From an uncultured Lentisphaeraceae bacterium (GTDB taxonomy: Bacteria > Verrucomicrobiota > Kiritimatiellia > RFP12 > DVOR01), in assembly GCA_937892925.1 (NCBI GenBank), contig CALBHX010000007.1:1-29838 (forward strand): a stretch of DNA of 29,838 nucleotides. The letters run 5' to 3'. Position numbers and translations under genes: made by a program. The first letter of the stretch is position 1. Every line of letters starts with the position of its first letter. Positions 1-7,648 of this stretch are shown here, in pieces. The notes beneath the pieces were generated by a model, which was given only the letters and a program-made list of their open reading frames with translations, was not told the DNA's origin and did not search any database.

Positions 1-96
1 ATGTTTTTGCTGAGGCGGCCTCAGCCCGGGGCGCTTCTGGATAACGCCATGGAGGCTTTTCACGTTAAAACCGGGGCGGAGTTTGTGTCCGCTTAG
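1..96 (+). CDS. 3' end of an unidentified protein (5' part outside window)
   Basis: An open frame runs from the first base to a TAG at 94-96 and would encode 31 residues (starting MFLLRRPQPG, ending AEFVSA). The first codon happens to be ATG, but no ribosome site can be assessed because the window begins there, so this is more likely the tail of a longer gene. No family is recognisable from so few residues. The frame converges on the minus-strand gene that ends at 206, and the hairpin at 157-184 lies between them. It may also be a chance ORF. Confidence 0.35.
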   Translation: MFLLRRPQPGALLDNAMEAFHVKTGAEFVSA

Positions 97-146
97 GAGA
101 AGGAAGCCGGGGAGCGGGTGGGGCATTGTGCGAAGTCTGGCGGGTC

Positions 147-184
147 AACAATAAAAGCGGTGGCTCCCGCAAGGGAGCCACCGC
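147..184 (-). terminator. Intrinsic terminator of the LamG/beta-repeat gene
   Basis: A perfect 12-bp stem (157-168 with 173-184) closes a four-base GCAA loop as read on the plus strand. Read on the minus strand it is followed by TTTTATTGTT (156-147). It lies 22 bases past the stop codon at 206, the normal place for a Rho-independent terminator. On the plus side no T-run follows, so it serves the minus strand. Confidence 0.9.
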
Positions 185-205
185 TGGAATCTATCTGTTT
201 CCGAT

Positions 206-3200
206 TTATTTTTCGGCCTTGACGCGAAGCATCTTTCCTGTCAATACCTCGACTGGAAGGGTGGAGGTATAAGTGCCTTCATCGGCATTGTGGGTGAAGG
301 TACAGTCAAGGACGGTTTCGGTGCCATCGGCTGTCACAGTCAGAAGTTTCAATGTGGAACCTTCGGCTAGCTCGGCGGCGGAACTGCCGCAGCGAATGGC
401 GACGGTTACGGTGAGCACGCCGTTGTGAGCGGTCATTCGCATGAACCCGAAGTCGTACCCTACGGTCAGCGGTGTGCCGTCATCGGAGGCTGCGCCAGCA
501 GTAATGAGTGTATCTCCGGCAAAGCAGAGGAGGGCGGCTTCAATTTCTTCGGCGGTCAGCGTGCGCCCGGCGGTTTGGCCGGAAACGGCGGAAACACGCG
601 AGATGCCGAGCGATTTGGCAGCCTCGATCAGTTTTGCGGCAGCGGTTTCGGAGGGCGGCAGATCGTTGCTTCCAATACCCGCGGGCAGCGTGACGGCGGC
701 CTTTAGCGTGAGAGCGGTGCGTGCGTCATTGAGCACGAGGGTAAAGTTTGGATTGCTGAGCGTGAAGGCGTCTGCAGTAAATGCCGCTTCGTCCAGGGCG
801 GTTTCGGTCTGCACCACGGCATCGCCGGCCTGTGCCCCGGAGGCGATTTGAATCGTTACGGGAGCGTCTGTACTGGTCGGGAGCGCGAGTGTTTGTGCCG
901 TGAAGACGCCGGCCGAGGCATCCAGCGCGGCTCCGGCATGAAGCGTGAGGGCACCGTGAATGGCGCCGGCTCCAGCGAGGGTGCCGCCCTGTTCAACGGT
1001 AACGCTGTAGGCTGCGCTGCCGGTGCCGCCTGCTTCGGCGGCGCCGAGTGTAAAGCGGCCGTCCTGTTTGACGGTGAAGGCCACGGCGGCCGGGTTGCTA
1101 TGGTAGATGAGATTGTTTACGGAGAGCTGCCCGGAGATGTCAACCGTGTTTCCGGTTGGCTGACCCCAGCCGCCGAGCAGAACGGTGCCGCAGGTGAGCG
1201 AGCCGGTGGGCTGTACCACGATGGCACTGTCTGCGCCGTTAAGCGAACCGTAGGAGACGCCCAGCCAGATCTCGGCGTTGAGCGTGAGTGTCCCGGCCAC
1301 GGTGAGGGTGGCGCCGCACATGTCGATGCGCGGGTTGGCAGTCAGGGTGCTGGTTGTCCCCTCGGGAATGGTGAGGTTCAGATTGTGCCAGGAGCTGCTG
1401 ACGTTTCCGGTGGGGAGTGTAGCGGCACAGTCCTCTGCGAGAACGAGGGTTGGGCGATTGCCGGAGGAGACGTTTGCGGAGGGGCGGAGGTTGGAAAGAT
1501 CGGCTACGGCCTCGTGAAGCGTTACGGTGATGCCGGGCGCGAGGGTGGTTGGCGTGGAGAGCACCAGTGTGCCGGCTTCGGCGTTGGTGCTTACCTCAAG
1601 TGTAAGCGCTTCAGCGGAGAAGGCGTTGCCGCCCGTGAGGGTAAGGCTTGCCGACTCATCGGCTCCCGTGATTCGGAGGGTGCCGGGGAAGGCCACGGCT
1701 TCCGCAAGGGTGAGGGTTGCAGCTCCGGAGATCTCCAGGGTGGCGGGAACATGCGTGACGGCGCTCCAGTTGGGGGTGATAGCGGTGTCGCCGAGTTTCC
1801 ACTCCAGGCTGCTCCATACGGCATCGCCCGAAACGGCGGCATGGAGGCCGCTTTCTGGCACCGTGATGTGCAGGGCGTAGGATTCTGTGGCTTCGGAATA
1901 GACCAGCTCCACGGCGCGTGGTGCAAGCGCTGCCGGGAGGTTGCTGATTTTAACGGCTGCGCCTTCTTCCAGCTGGGTTAGGCCGGTGAGCGGCAGGGTG
2001 GTGTTCACCCAGATGTTGGACACGTCAAGCTCCGAGCAGTCGAAGGTGAGAGTCTTCCCTGCACCAACGAAAAGCGTGCCCACTTGGAAAGCTTCGGCGG
2101 GAACGGTCAGGTCGGTGCTTAGGGTGAGATCGCCAACGGCAACGGAGCAGGCGGAGTCGGGGGAGGTCTTCAGGGTGAGTGCGCCGTCTCCGGAGACGGT
2201 GAGTGATTCATAGGAGATGAGCCCGGTTTCACTCTTAGGCAGATTGAGCGTGAGTGCGGCATCTCCGGCGAGTGTGAGCTCCACGGCCGTACCGGCATTG
2301 GGCTGAGCCTGGGCGGTTTCTTCTGCGTTGGGCAGGGTCTGCGCCCACGGCGTGGAAGCTTCATCCACCCAGGTTTCATCGGCATTGGCGGTGAGCGATC
2401 GGGTGGCGCGGCCATTTTCGGAGGTATAGGGATAGGCCTGGGCAATGGCCTGCATGGCTGCGGCTGAGAGGGTGCTGTTGGTTACACGTAAAAAGTCTAC
2501 GGTGCCAACGGAATCAGCATCGGGGTCGGCATAGCGGCTGACACTGGCGGCGAGCACCGGCATATTTTGGAACCCGCCGTGGGCTGAGCCGATCTGGAAT
2601 CCATTGCCCAATTCAATGACGGAGCTGTGTTTGTAAACGGTTTTGCGTTTGCCGTCCACATAAACCGCTACCTGGGTTTTGCCGTCCACGACGGCGAGAG
2701 AGAAAGCGTAGACGTGGTAGTCGGCTGTGGCGTTGGGCACTTTGAGATTGTCAACCAGTTCGGTTACAGTGTTGGCGCTTTTATCCCATAGGCAGAGGCG
2801 CATGTCGCCTGCGGCGGGGTTGGCGCCGGTGGCGAGCATGAGGCAGCACTTGCCGCTGTCAATGGTGGTGCCGAAGGCGATCAGGATGGCGTTGGCCGTG
2901 GCGGCAGGCTTGCAGCGCATGACGGCGGTCATGGCCGATCCGTAGGCGGCGCGGCGATAGGGGGTGCTCTTTAGATAAACGGCGCGGTTGCCCTCGGCAT
3001 CCGCTTCCGAATAGACAGGGGCGGAGCCATCTTGGGTGAGGGCGGTGCCATCGGAACCGATATTGGTGAGATTCCCGGTGAACTCATAATCCCAGAACCA
3101 CTGGTTACCGGTGCATGTGCCGGGGATAACCGTGGTGGAAAGGGTGAGGCTGCCGTCTTCATTGGTTTGCGCGTCAGCGTCCAGTTTGGCGCCGTTCAGC

Positions 3201-5140
3201 CAGAGCTCAACGGTTCCGGCGAGTGCTGCGCCGGAGACCGGGGTCAGCGTTTTCGTGAGCGTTCCGCCCAGCAGCAGGGCTTCGAGGGTGCCAGCGGAGA
3301 GTTTCAGGGTGATGCCGCTATCGATGCCGGCGAAGACCGGAAGGGTTTCAAGAGCGGTGAGATCAACGGTTCCGGAGCCTTCGAGTTTGAGCGCGCCGGC
3401 GCCGGAGAAGGCTTGCGCGAAGGTGAGGGTGTGCCCTTCAGGCTTTACGGTAAGCACGGCGCCATCGGCCAAGTTCACACCATAGGCCACGGTGAAGTCG
3501 GCCAAGGCTTCCAGAACGGGGGCGTTATTGACGGTAAGGGTTAGTACCCGGCTGGCATTGTAGGAGGTGATGCCGGTGGCGCCGAGGCGCAGGGTGCCAC
3601 CGTTGAGATTTAGGCGGTTGGTGCCGGTGGCATTGCTGGCCAGTTTAATACCCCTGGCTGTGAGGGTGCCGCCGTTGAGGTTGATCGTCTGTGTGTTGCC
3701 GGTTTTACCAAGCAGCAGATCTGCCTTTTCTGCCGTGAAGGAGGCGGTATCCTGTAAGGTGAGGGTGGAGGGGCCGTTCCAGTGGCCGATCATGATACTG
3801 GAAGTGTTGGCATCGCTGTTGGTTTCGCCGGAAACGGAGAGCGTTGCGGTGTCTTTCAGTGTGAGCGAAGCGTTGCGGCCGGCATCTCCCTGGGAAAGGA
3901 TGAGGCGCGGGGTAGAAACGGCGGTGGAGCCGCCGAGGGTATACGTGGCCGTGCCGATGCCGAAGCTGCTGGAATAGAAAACGGCAGCGTTGTCTATGGT
4001 GACGGCGGTTTGCGTGGAGGAGGTGGTCTCAGAGAGATAATAGGTGCCGCCATTAAGCGCCACGGTGCCGCCGGTGTGTTCGATTCCCACGCTGGCAGTA
4101 GATGAGCCGGCGCCCTGGGTATACGTCCACCCTTTACTTAGGGATTGATTCAGGGTGAGGGCGCAGGTGTTGCCGTCGCCTACAACACCGGAAAGATTCA
4201 CGGCGCCGATATGGGTGAAGGCGGCTTCTGGCGTTTCCAGGGTGTCGGCGCCCCGAAGCGTCAGATTTCCACCCGAACAGACGAGATTGAGGCGTTTCAG
4301 GGTTGGCGCCTGATCCATGATCAGCGTGGCACCTGGCTGAAGCGTCAGGGTGGCGAGTGTGTCCTCTCCTTCTGTGAATGCACCTTCGGCCCAGGTAATT
4401 TCGGAGAAGGTTACTGTGCTGCCCTCGGGCGCGGCGGTGAAGTGCGCGGGAAGGGAGGGGTAAGCTTCTGCCAGTGCAGCGGCTTGTTCCTTCGTCAGCA
4501 CGGAATCATAGAAAGCCAATTCATCGATCAGCAGACCATTCGCCAGCTTGGCATTGGCGTTGGCTCCTTCCCAGCGGATACCCAGCTGCAAGCCGTTGTT
4601 GAAGGCAGGAAGCGTGCTCCCAGAGGCCGCGATGTCTCTGCCATCGATCTGCAGGCTCATCTGTTCGGCGGTTTTGGTGATGACGATCAGGTGGTAACCC
4701 TCACTGAGCGTGGTCAGGGTGACGGAGACCATATTGCTTTCATCCGTGCCGCCAAAGGTCAGGGTGGTGCTGTCTAACTTACGCAGGAATGCGGAATTGC
4801 CAAAAGAAATCAATACCCCTTTGTCCTGAACAGCGGCCATGTTCATATAGGCCATGGCGGAGAATGTTTCCGGCCAGGCGTAGCTCGTGCCGGGGTGCGT
4901 GCTGGAGCTGATCGTCAGAGCTTTACTGAAGGCTCCATCGCTTTCTTTGCGCAGGGAGTCGGCATACACGGCATCGGAGGTATCCCACTGCCATGAGAGT
5001 GAGCCGGTATCTGGCGTGAGCTGATTGTTAAAGGAGAACGAAAGCGAGGCTTCCGGTAGGTCGACGGCGCTTGCGGCGCCTGTCAGAAATGTTACAGTCA
5101 GCCCTAAAATGGCCAGCCCGTATGCAAACGAATTTCTCAT
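206..5140 (-). CDS. Giant secreted LamG / beta-strand-repeat surface protein
   Basis: Encodes about 1644 residues. A signal peptide is clear: MRNS, a hydrophobic core, and a probable cut after GAASA near residue 25. A first concanavalin/LamG-like domain covers roughly 30-230 (ending with the typical IDELAFYDSVLTKEQ pattern). Next comes a Gly/Thr/Leu-rich stretch of short repeating strands (LTLQ, LNLNGGTL, LTVSGDG) like autotransporter-associated beta-strand repeats. A second LamG-like domain lies at about 685-920, more repeats reach ~1480, and a distinct C-terminal region follows. No outer-membrane barrel, LPxTG or PEP-CTERM signal is visible, so the anchoring route is unknown. A GTG two codons upstream is possible, but ATG at 5140 sits 8-9 bases after a GAGAG ribosome site and fits the signal peptide. 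Likely an adhesin or glycan-binding surface protein (inference). Confidence 0.85.
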   Translation of the reverse strand: MRNSFAYGLAILGLTVTFLTGAASAVDLPEASLSFSFNNQLTPDTGSLSWQWDTSDAVYADSLRKESDGAFSKALTISSSTHPGTSYAWPETFSAMAYMNMAAVQDKGVLISFGNSAFLRKLDSTTLTFGGTDESNMVSVTLTTLSEGYHLIVITKTAEQMSLQIDGRDIAASGSTLPAFNNGLQLGIRWEGANANAKLANGLLIDELAFYDSVLTKEQAAALAEAYPSLPAHFTAAPEGSTVTFSEITWAEGAFTEGEDTLATLTLQPGATLIMDQAPTLKRLNLVCSGGNLTLRGADTLETPEAAFTHIGAVNLSGVVGDGNTCALTLNQSLSKGWTYTQGAGSSTASVGIEHTGGTVALNGGTYYLSETTSSTQTAVTIDNAAVFYSSSFGIGTATYTLGGSTAVSTPRLILSQGDAGRNASLTLKDTATLSVSGETNSDANTSSIMIGHWNGPSTLTLQDTASFTAEKADLLLGKTGNTQTINLNGGTLTARGIKLASNATGTNRLNLNGGTLRLGATGITSYNASRVLTLTVNNAPVLEALADFTVAYGVNLADGAVLTVKPEGHTLTFAQAFSGAGALKLEGSGTVDLTALETLPVFAGIDSGITLKLSAGTLEALLLGGTLTKTLTPVSGAALAGTVELWLNGAKLDADAQTNEDGSLTLSTTVIPGTCTGNQWFWDYEFTGNLTNIGSDGTALTQDGSAPVYSEADAEGNRAVYLKSTPYRRAAYGSAMTAVMRCKPAATANAILIAFGTTIDSGKCCLMLATGANPAAGDMRLCLWDKSANTVTELVDNLKVPNATADYHVYAFSLAVVDGKTQVAVYVDGKRKTVYKHSSVIELGNGFQIGSAHGGFQNMPVLAASVSRYADPDADSVGTVDFLRVTNSTLSAAAMQAIAQAYPYTSENGRATRSLTANADETWVDEASTPWAQTLPNAEETAQAQPNAGTAVELTLAGDAALTLNLPKSETGLISYESLTVSGDGALTLKTSPDSACSVAVGDLTLSTDLTVPAEAFQVGTLFVGAGKTLTFDCSELDVSNIWVNTTLPLTGLTQLEEGAAVKISNLPAALAPRAVELVYSEATESYALHITVPESGLHAAVSGDAVWSSLEWKLGDTAITPNWSAVTHVPATLEISGAATLTLAEAVAFPGTLRITGADESASLTLTGGNAFSAEALTLEVSTNAEAGTLVLSTPTTLAPGITVTLHEAVADLSNLRPSANVSSGNRPTLVLAEDCAATLPTGNVSSSWHNLNLTIPEGTTSTLTANPRIDMCGATLTVAGTLTLNAEIWLGVSYGSLNGADSAIVVQPTGSLTCGTVLLGGWGQPTGNTVDISGQLSVNNLIYHSNPAAVAFTVKQDGRFTLGAAEAGGTGSAAYSVTVEQGGTLAGAGAIHGALTLHAGAALDASAGVFTAQTLALPTSTDAPVTIQIASGAQAGDAVVQTETALDEAAFTADAFTLSNPNFTLVLNDARTALTLKAAVTLPAGIGSNDLPPSETAAAKLIEAAKSLGISRVSAVSGQTAGRTLTAEEIEAALLCFAGDTLITAGAASDDGTPLTVGYDFGFMRMTAHNGVLTVTVAIRCGSSAAELAEGSTLKLLTVTADGTETVLDCTFTHNADEGTYTSTLPVEVLTGKMLRVKAEK

Positions 5141-5211
5141 AACCACATCTCTCTTTCCCTTACGCGGGCTGAAATAGACACAACAAACTTATTCAGACCG
5201 CTTTTGAGAAT

Positions 5212-5240
5212 AGGATAATACAAGGTAAAGGAGGTGTCAA
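5212..5240 (-). promoter_or_regulatory. Sigma-70-type promoter of the LamG/beta-repeat gene
   Basis: Read on the minus strand, a perfect TTGACA (-35, 5240-5235) is followed after 17 bases by TATCCT (-10, 5217-5212). The expected transcription start near 5205 gives a leader of about 65 bases to the ATG at 5140. The leader ends with a GAGAG ribosome site. Confidence 0.65.
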
Positions 5241-5506
5241 ATCCGAGTGTCGTCGGGGAGAGAATGACGGTTGTTGACGGTCAGGCGGGATCTATTCGGG
5301 AACAGAGCAACGGAGCTTTTGGGGCGGGTGCAGAACCAGGGACAGGTTTATCCTGAGGCCGAGATATGTTACAGCGTTTCTGGGGCAGGGGTGTATGGTA
5401 CGCGCGCCAGTGGGCTGGGGAAACGCGCTGCGCAGACAGAGAATATGTGCTCCGCAGAGCACTGGGGGCACATAGGCGCAGGCGTTTCATTATTACTGGA
5501 ATGGCT
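5241..5506. other. Gap without a convincing gene; weak hairpin
   Basis: The interval between the promoter at 5212-5240 and the phosphatase stop at 5507 has open frames on both strands, but none has a ribosome site or protein-like composition. A 6-bp stem with a 4-base loop lies at 5447-5462. On the minus strand it is followed only by ATATTCTC, so it is at best a weak terminator for the phosphatase gene. Confidence 0.4.
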
Positions 5507-6415
5507 TCAATGGCGGAATAGGCCGGGCACGGTTCGCCCGCGCCAATTGGCGTTGGGGGCAATTCCCAGCGCATCGGCAATGACGGCGGCGCAGTCATAC
5601 TGCATCATCTGAACGGGAATCTCACCTTTTGTCTTGAGCGGTGCACCGTAGATCAGAAAGGGAATTTCCATTTCGGCGGGTGAGATGCCGCCGTGCCCCT
5701 TCTTCGTGCCGCCATGGTCAGCCGTCAGGATAATGACGGTATCTTTGACGATCCCGGCGTCCTGAACTGCCTTGAGAATCCGCCCCACGTAACCATCAAG
5801 CGCAGCGATGCCGTCATAATAGGCGGGTGTATCATGGCCGATGCGGTGGCCGATATGATCAATTTGGTCGATGCAGACGGCCAGCAGGGCGGGCTTGCGC
5901 TCTTTGATGGCGCGGACGGCTTCATCGATAATCATCTGCGGGTGATCCTCGTATTTACCGGGGATAAGGAAATAACGATCCACGGCGGGTTTATCAATCA
6001 GCGCACCGATGCCATTCCATTCGGCAATGACCTCTGTTCGGGCGTTCGGGCGCTGGCGGCGGATCTCGGAGAAAATGGTGGGAGAAACGCCGCGTTCATT
6101 GACCAGGTTTGGCTTGATTTCCGGTTTGGCCGAGTTCCACTTTGTGTAGCCGTGGAGTTCGGTAGGCAGCCCGGTAAACATGGAAGCCCAGTTGATTGCA
6201 CTTGAGGATGCGAGAACGGAACGATCTTTGAGCGTCCATGCTCCGCCCTCCATTATGTTGCAGAGGTTGGGGATGCGCGCCTTTTCAATTTTGCGCAGGC
6301 CATATGCTCCCAGACCGTCCACACCAATCAGCACCACATGCTTGGCCGGGGCGGCCGCAACGGTTTCCATTGCCGCCAGCAGCCCCGCAACGATCAACAA
6401 AACAAACCGCTTCAT
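5507..6415 (-). CDS. Secreted alkaline phosphatase / nucleotide phosphodiesterase family enzyme
   Basis: A 302-residue enzyme of the type I phosphodiesterase / nucleotide pyrophosphatase branch of the alkaline-phosphatase superfamily. Visible features are a signal peptide (MKRFVLLIVAGLLAA, residues 1-22); a first metal ligand in GVDGLGAYGL (D33); the nucleophile region SSAINWASMFTGLPTELHG, where Ser72 sits where relatives have Thr and Asn75 matches the conserved Asn; DQIDHIGHRIGH (D183, H187); TADHG (D233, H234); and GHGG (H241). All expected metal ligands are present, so it should be active on a phosphomono- or diester outside the cytoplasm; the substrate is unknown. The frame extends upstream to 6544, but ATG at 6415 has GGAGG six bases before it and begins the signal peptide. 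A serine nucleophile is less common than threonine in this branch. Confidence 0.88.
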   Translation of the reverse strand: MKRFVLLIVAGLLAAMETVAAAPAKHVVLIGVDGLGAYGLRKIEKARIPNLCNIMEGGAWTLKDRSVLASSSAINWASMFTGLPTELHGYTKWNSAKPEIKPNLVNERGVSPTIFSEIRRQRPNARTEVIAEWNGIGALIDKPAVDRYFLIPGKYEDHPQMIIDEAVRAIKERKPALLAVCIDQIDHIGHRIGHDTPAYYDGIAALDGYVGRILKAVQDAGIVKDTVIILTADHGGTKKGHGGISPAEMEIPFLIYGAPLKTKGEIPVQMMQYDCAAVIADALGIAPNANWRGRTVPGLFRH

Positions 6416-6491
6416 CGGTATCCTCCGGACGTTCTTTGGGTGATTGACTCTTCGTACGGGGCGTTGCACCGCCCAATCGAACACTTTCTCA

Positions 6492-6520
6492 ATTGTAACC
6501 CGAATGGTACGGAATTTCAA
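6492..6520 (-). promoter_or_regulatory. Sigma-70-type promoter of the phosphatase gene
   Basis: On the minus strand TTGAAA (6520-6515) and TACAAT (6497-6492) are separated by exactly 17 bases. A start near 6485 gives a leader of about 70 bases to ATG 6415, which supports a transcript separate from the upstream metallo-hydrolase gene. Confidence 0.7.
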
Positions 6521-6696
6521 TGGTAAAAGTGGAACTGTATTCATGGGTATACAGGCTTGCTTGATAACGGGAAACGTGCAGTAGAAACGGATAAAAAAGA
6601 GACGTAAAGAAGACAGGAAGAAGGCTTACGTGCAAGGAGTGAGAGCTGAAAGAGCCGAAAATCGAGAAATTTCTTGAAGAAAAACTAAAAAGCCTA

Positions 6697-6725
6697 TTGC
6701 AATCATAAAATGTGTTTGGTATCAT
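6697..6725 (+). promoter_or_regulatory. Plus-strand promoter inside the intergenic gap
   Basis: TTGCAA (6697-6702), a 17-base spacer, and TATCAT (6720-6725) form a good sigma-70-like promoter on the strand opposite to both neighbouring genes. The start would be near 6732, only about 70 bases before an intrinsic terminator. Confidence 0.5.
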
Positions 6726-6731
6726 TCCCGA

Positions 6732-6805
6732 TGTTTTCAGACATTCTCCTACACAGACACACACAACCCCACCCCTCCACGAACATTGTTCGGGAGGGGT
6801 TTTAA
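6732..6805 (+). ncRNA. Candidate small RNA, about 70-75 nt
   Basis: The interval is bounded by a well-formed promoter (6697-6725) and a strong terminator (6771-6804) and holds no ORF with a ribosome site. The first 40 bases are unstructured and rich in C and A, including ATTCTCCTAC, which could pair with purine-rich ribosome sites. The 3' half is the terminator hairpin. Promoter, single-stranded seed and terminator are the layout of a base-pairing regulatory RNA. Its 5' end is inferred from promoter geometry, and no known RNA family is recognised. Confidence 0.45.
6771..6804 (+). terminator. Intrinsic terminator on the plus strand
   Basis: ACCCCTCC (6771-6778) pairs with GGAGGGGT (6793-6800). 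After one bulged A, CGAAC pairs with GTTCG around an ATT loop. TTTT follows directly, and after AA another TTTT. The T-run is only on the plus strand, so it ends a plus-strand transcript although no plus-strand coding gene precedes it. Confidence 0.75.
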
Positions 6806-6906
6806 TTTTGTCGGGTTTCCTTTCCACAACCTGTCCAGCGTTCGTACATGGCGTCTTGGAAAGGGCGGAATGCGCCTTATGTGTGAAAGACAAAGGATCG
6901 GGCAAA

Positions 6907-6949
6907 ACAAGAAAAGCCCTGTTCGCGCACGGAACAGGGCTTTTCTTGT
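6907..6949 (-). terminator. Terminator after the metallo-hydrolase gene, possibly bidirectional
   Basis: A perfect 18-bp stem (6907-6924 with 6932-6949) encloses a 7-base loop. Read on the minus strand, GAACAGGGC is followed by TTTTCTTGTTTT, and the A-rich 5' arm mirrors this on the other strand. It lies about 40 bases past the stop at 6990, so it is the end of the C10 peptidase / metallo-hydrolase transcript. Confidence 0.9.
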
Positions 6950-6989
6950 GTAATGGCATGGAGGCTGTATTGATAAAGGCCATCAGGTA

Positions 6990-7634
6990 TCAAAAGTCTT
7001 CTTCAGGCTGAAGGAAGGGGTTGAACTTTAGCTCATGGGCAAGCGTGGTGGCCGGTCCATGCCCAGGCAGGAGGGTGGTCTCAGGCGCGAGCGCGGCGGT
7101 GAGTTGGCGCAAGGTTTCATTGAGTTGGGCGAACGAGCCGCCGGGAAGGTCGGTACGGCCGATGGAACCTTTGAAAATCGTGTCGCCCGTGAAACAGATA
7201 GGGGCGGGGACATCGTCCGTCAGGAGGATGCATTGACCGCCGGGCGTGTGGCCGGGGGAAGGAAGCAGGCGCGCAGAAAGGCCGCCGCAGGCATAGGTAT
7301 CGCCGGGCGCAAGCAGGTTTTTGGGGCGGTGTTGATGAAGGTAAAAGGGCGGATATTGGTTCATGGCGTGGGTGAATGCCCAATCCCACTCTTCCCGGCG
7401 GAGCACGACGGGGATTTCTGGCCATTGCTTCAGCAGGGCATCCAGAGCACCCAGATGGTCAAAATGTCCATGCGTGAGGAGAATGGATACGGGCATAAGC
7501 TTACGGGCGGCCAATTCGGCGGTGATTTCATCGGCGTCTGCGCCGGGATCGATAATCCACGCGTTGGAATCTTTCCAGAGCAGGTAACAGTTTTCTCCGA
7601 GCGGTCCGGTTACGAGGGTAGAATATTCAATCAT
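6990..7634 (-). CDS. MBL-fold metallo-hydrolase, glyoxalase II-like
   Basis: A 214-residue metallo-beta-lactamase-fold hydrolase. The dinuclear metal site is complete: THGHFDH at 54-60 (H55, H57, D59, H60), GHTPGG (H129), FTGDT (D151) and LPGHGP (H192). The length, the FKGSIGRTDLPGG segment and the short C-terminus match the compact glyoxalase-II-like (YcbL-type) hydrolases, which lack the long substrate-binding domain of true GloB. It is probably a cytoplasmic thioester hydrolase (family inference). The frame is open upstream to 7652, but ATG 7634 has AAAGG seven bases before it. The gene begins 14 bases after the stop of the C10 peptidase gene, so the two are probably cotranscribed. No functional link between them is evident. 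Confidence 0.9.
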   Translation of the reverse strand: MIEYSTLVTGPLGENCYLLWKDSNAWIIDPGADADEITAELAARKLMPVSILLTHGHFDHLGALDALLKQWPEIPVVLRREEWDWAFTHAMNQYPPFYLHQHRPKNLLAPGDTYACGGLSARLLPSPGHTPGGQCILLTDDVPAPICFTGDTIFKGSIGRTDLPGGSFAQLNETLRQLTAALAPETTLLPGHGPATTLAHELKFNPFLQPEEDF

Positions 7635-7648
7635 GGGGGTGCCTTTCA

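Noticed and set aside
848..1981. 377-codon plus-strand frame inside the giant LamG gene
   Set aside because: Gly/Glu-rich antisense shadow of a repetitive high-GC gene with no ribosome site or domain.
6489..6983. 164-codon minus-strand frame in the 6416-6989 gap
   Set aside because: Crosses both hairpins and the phosphatase promoter, and has no recognisable product.
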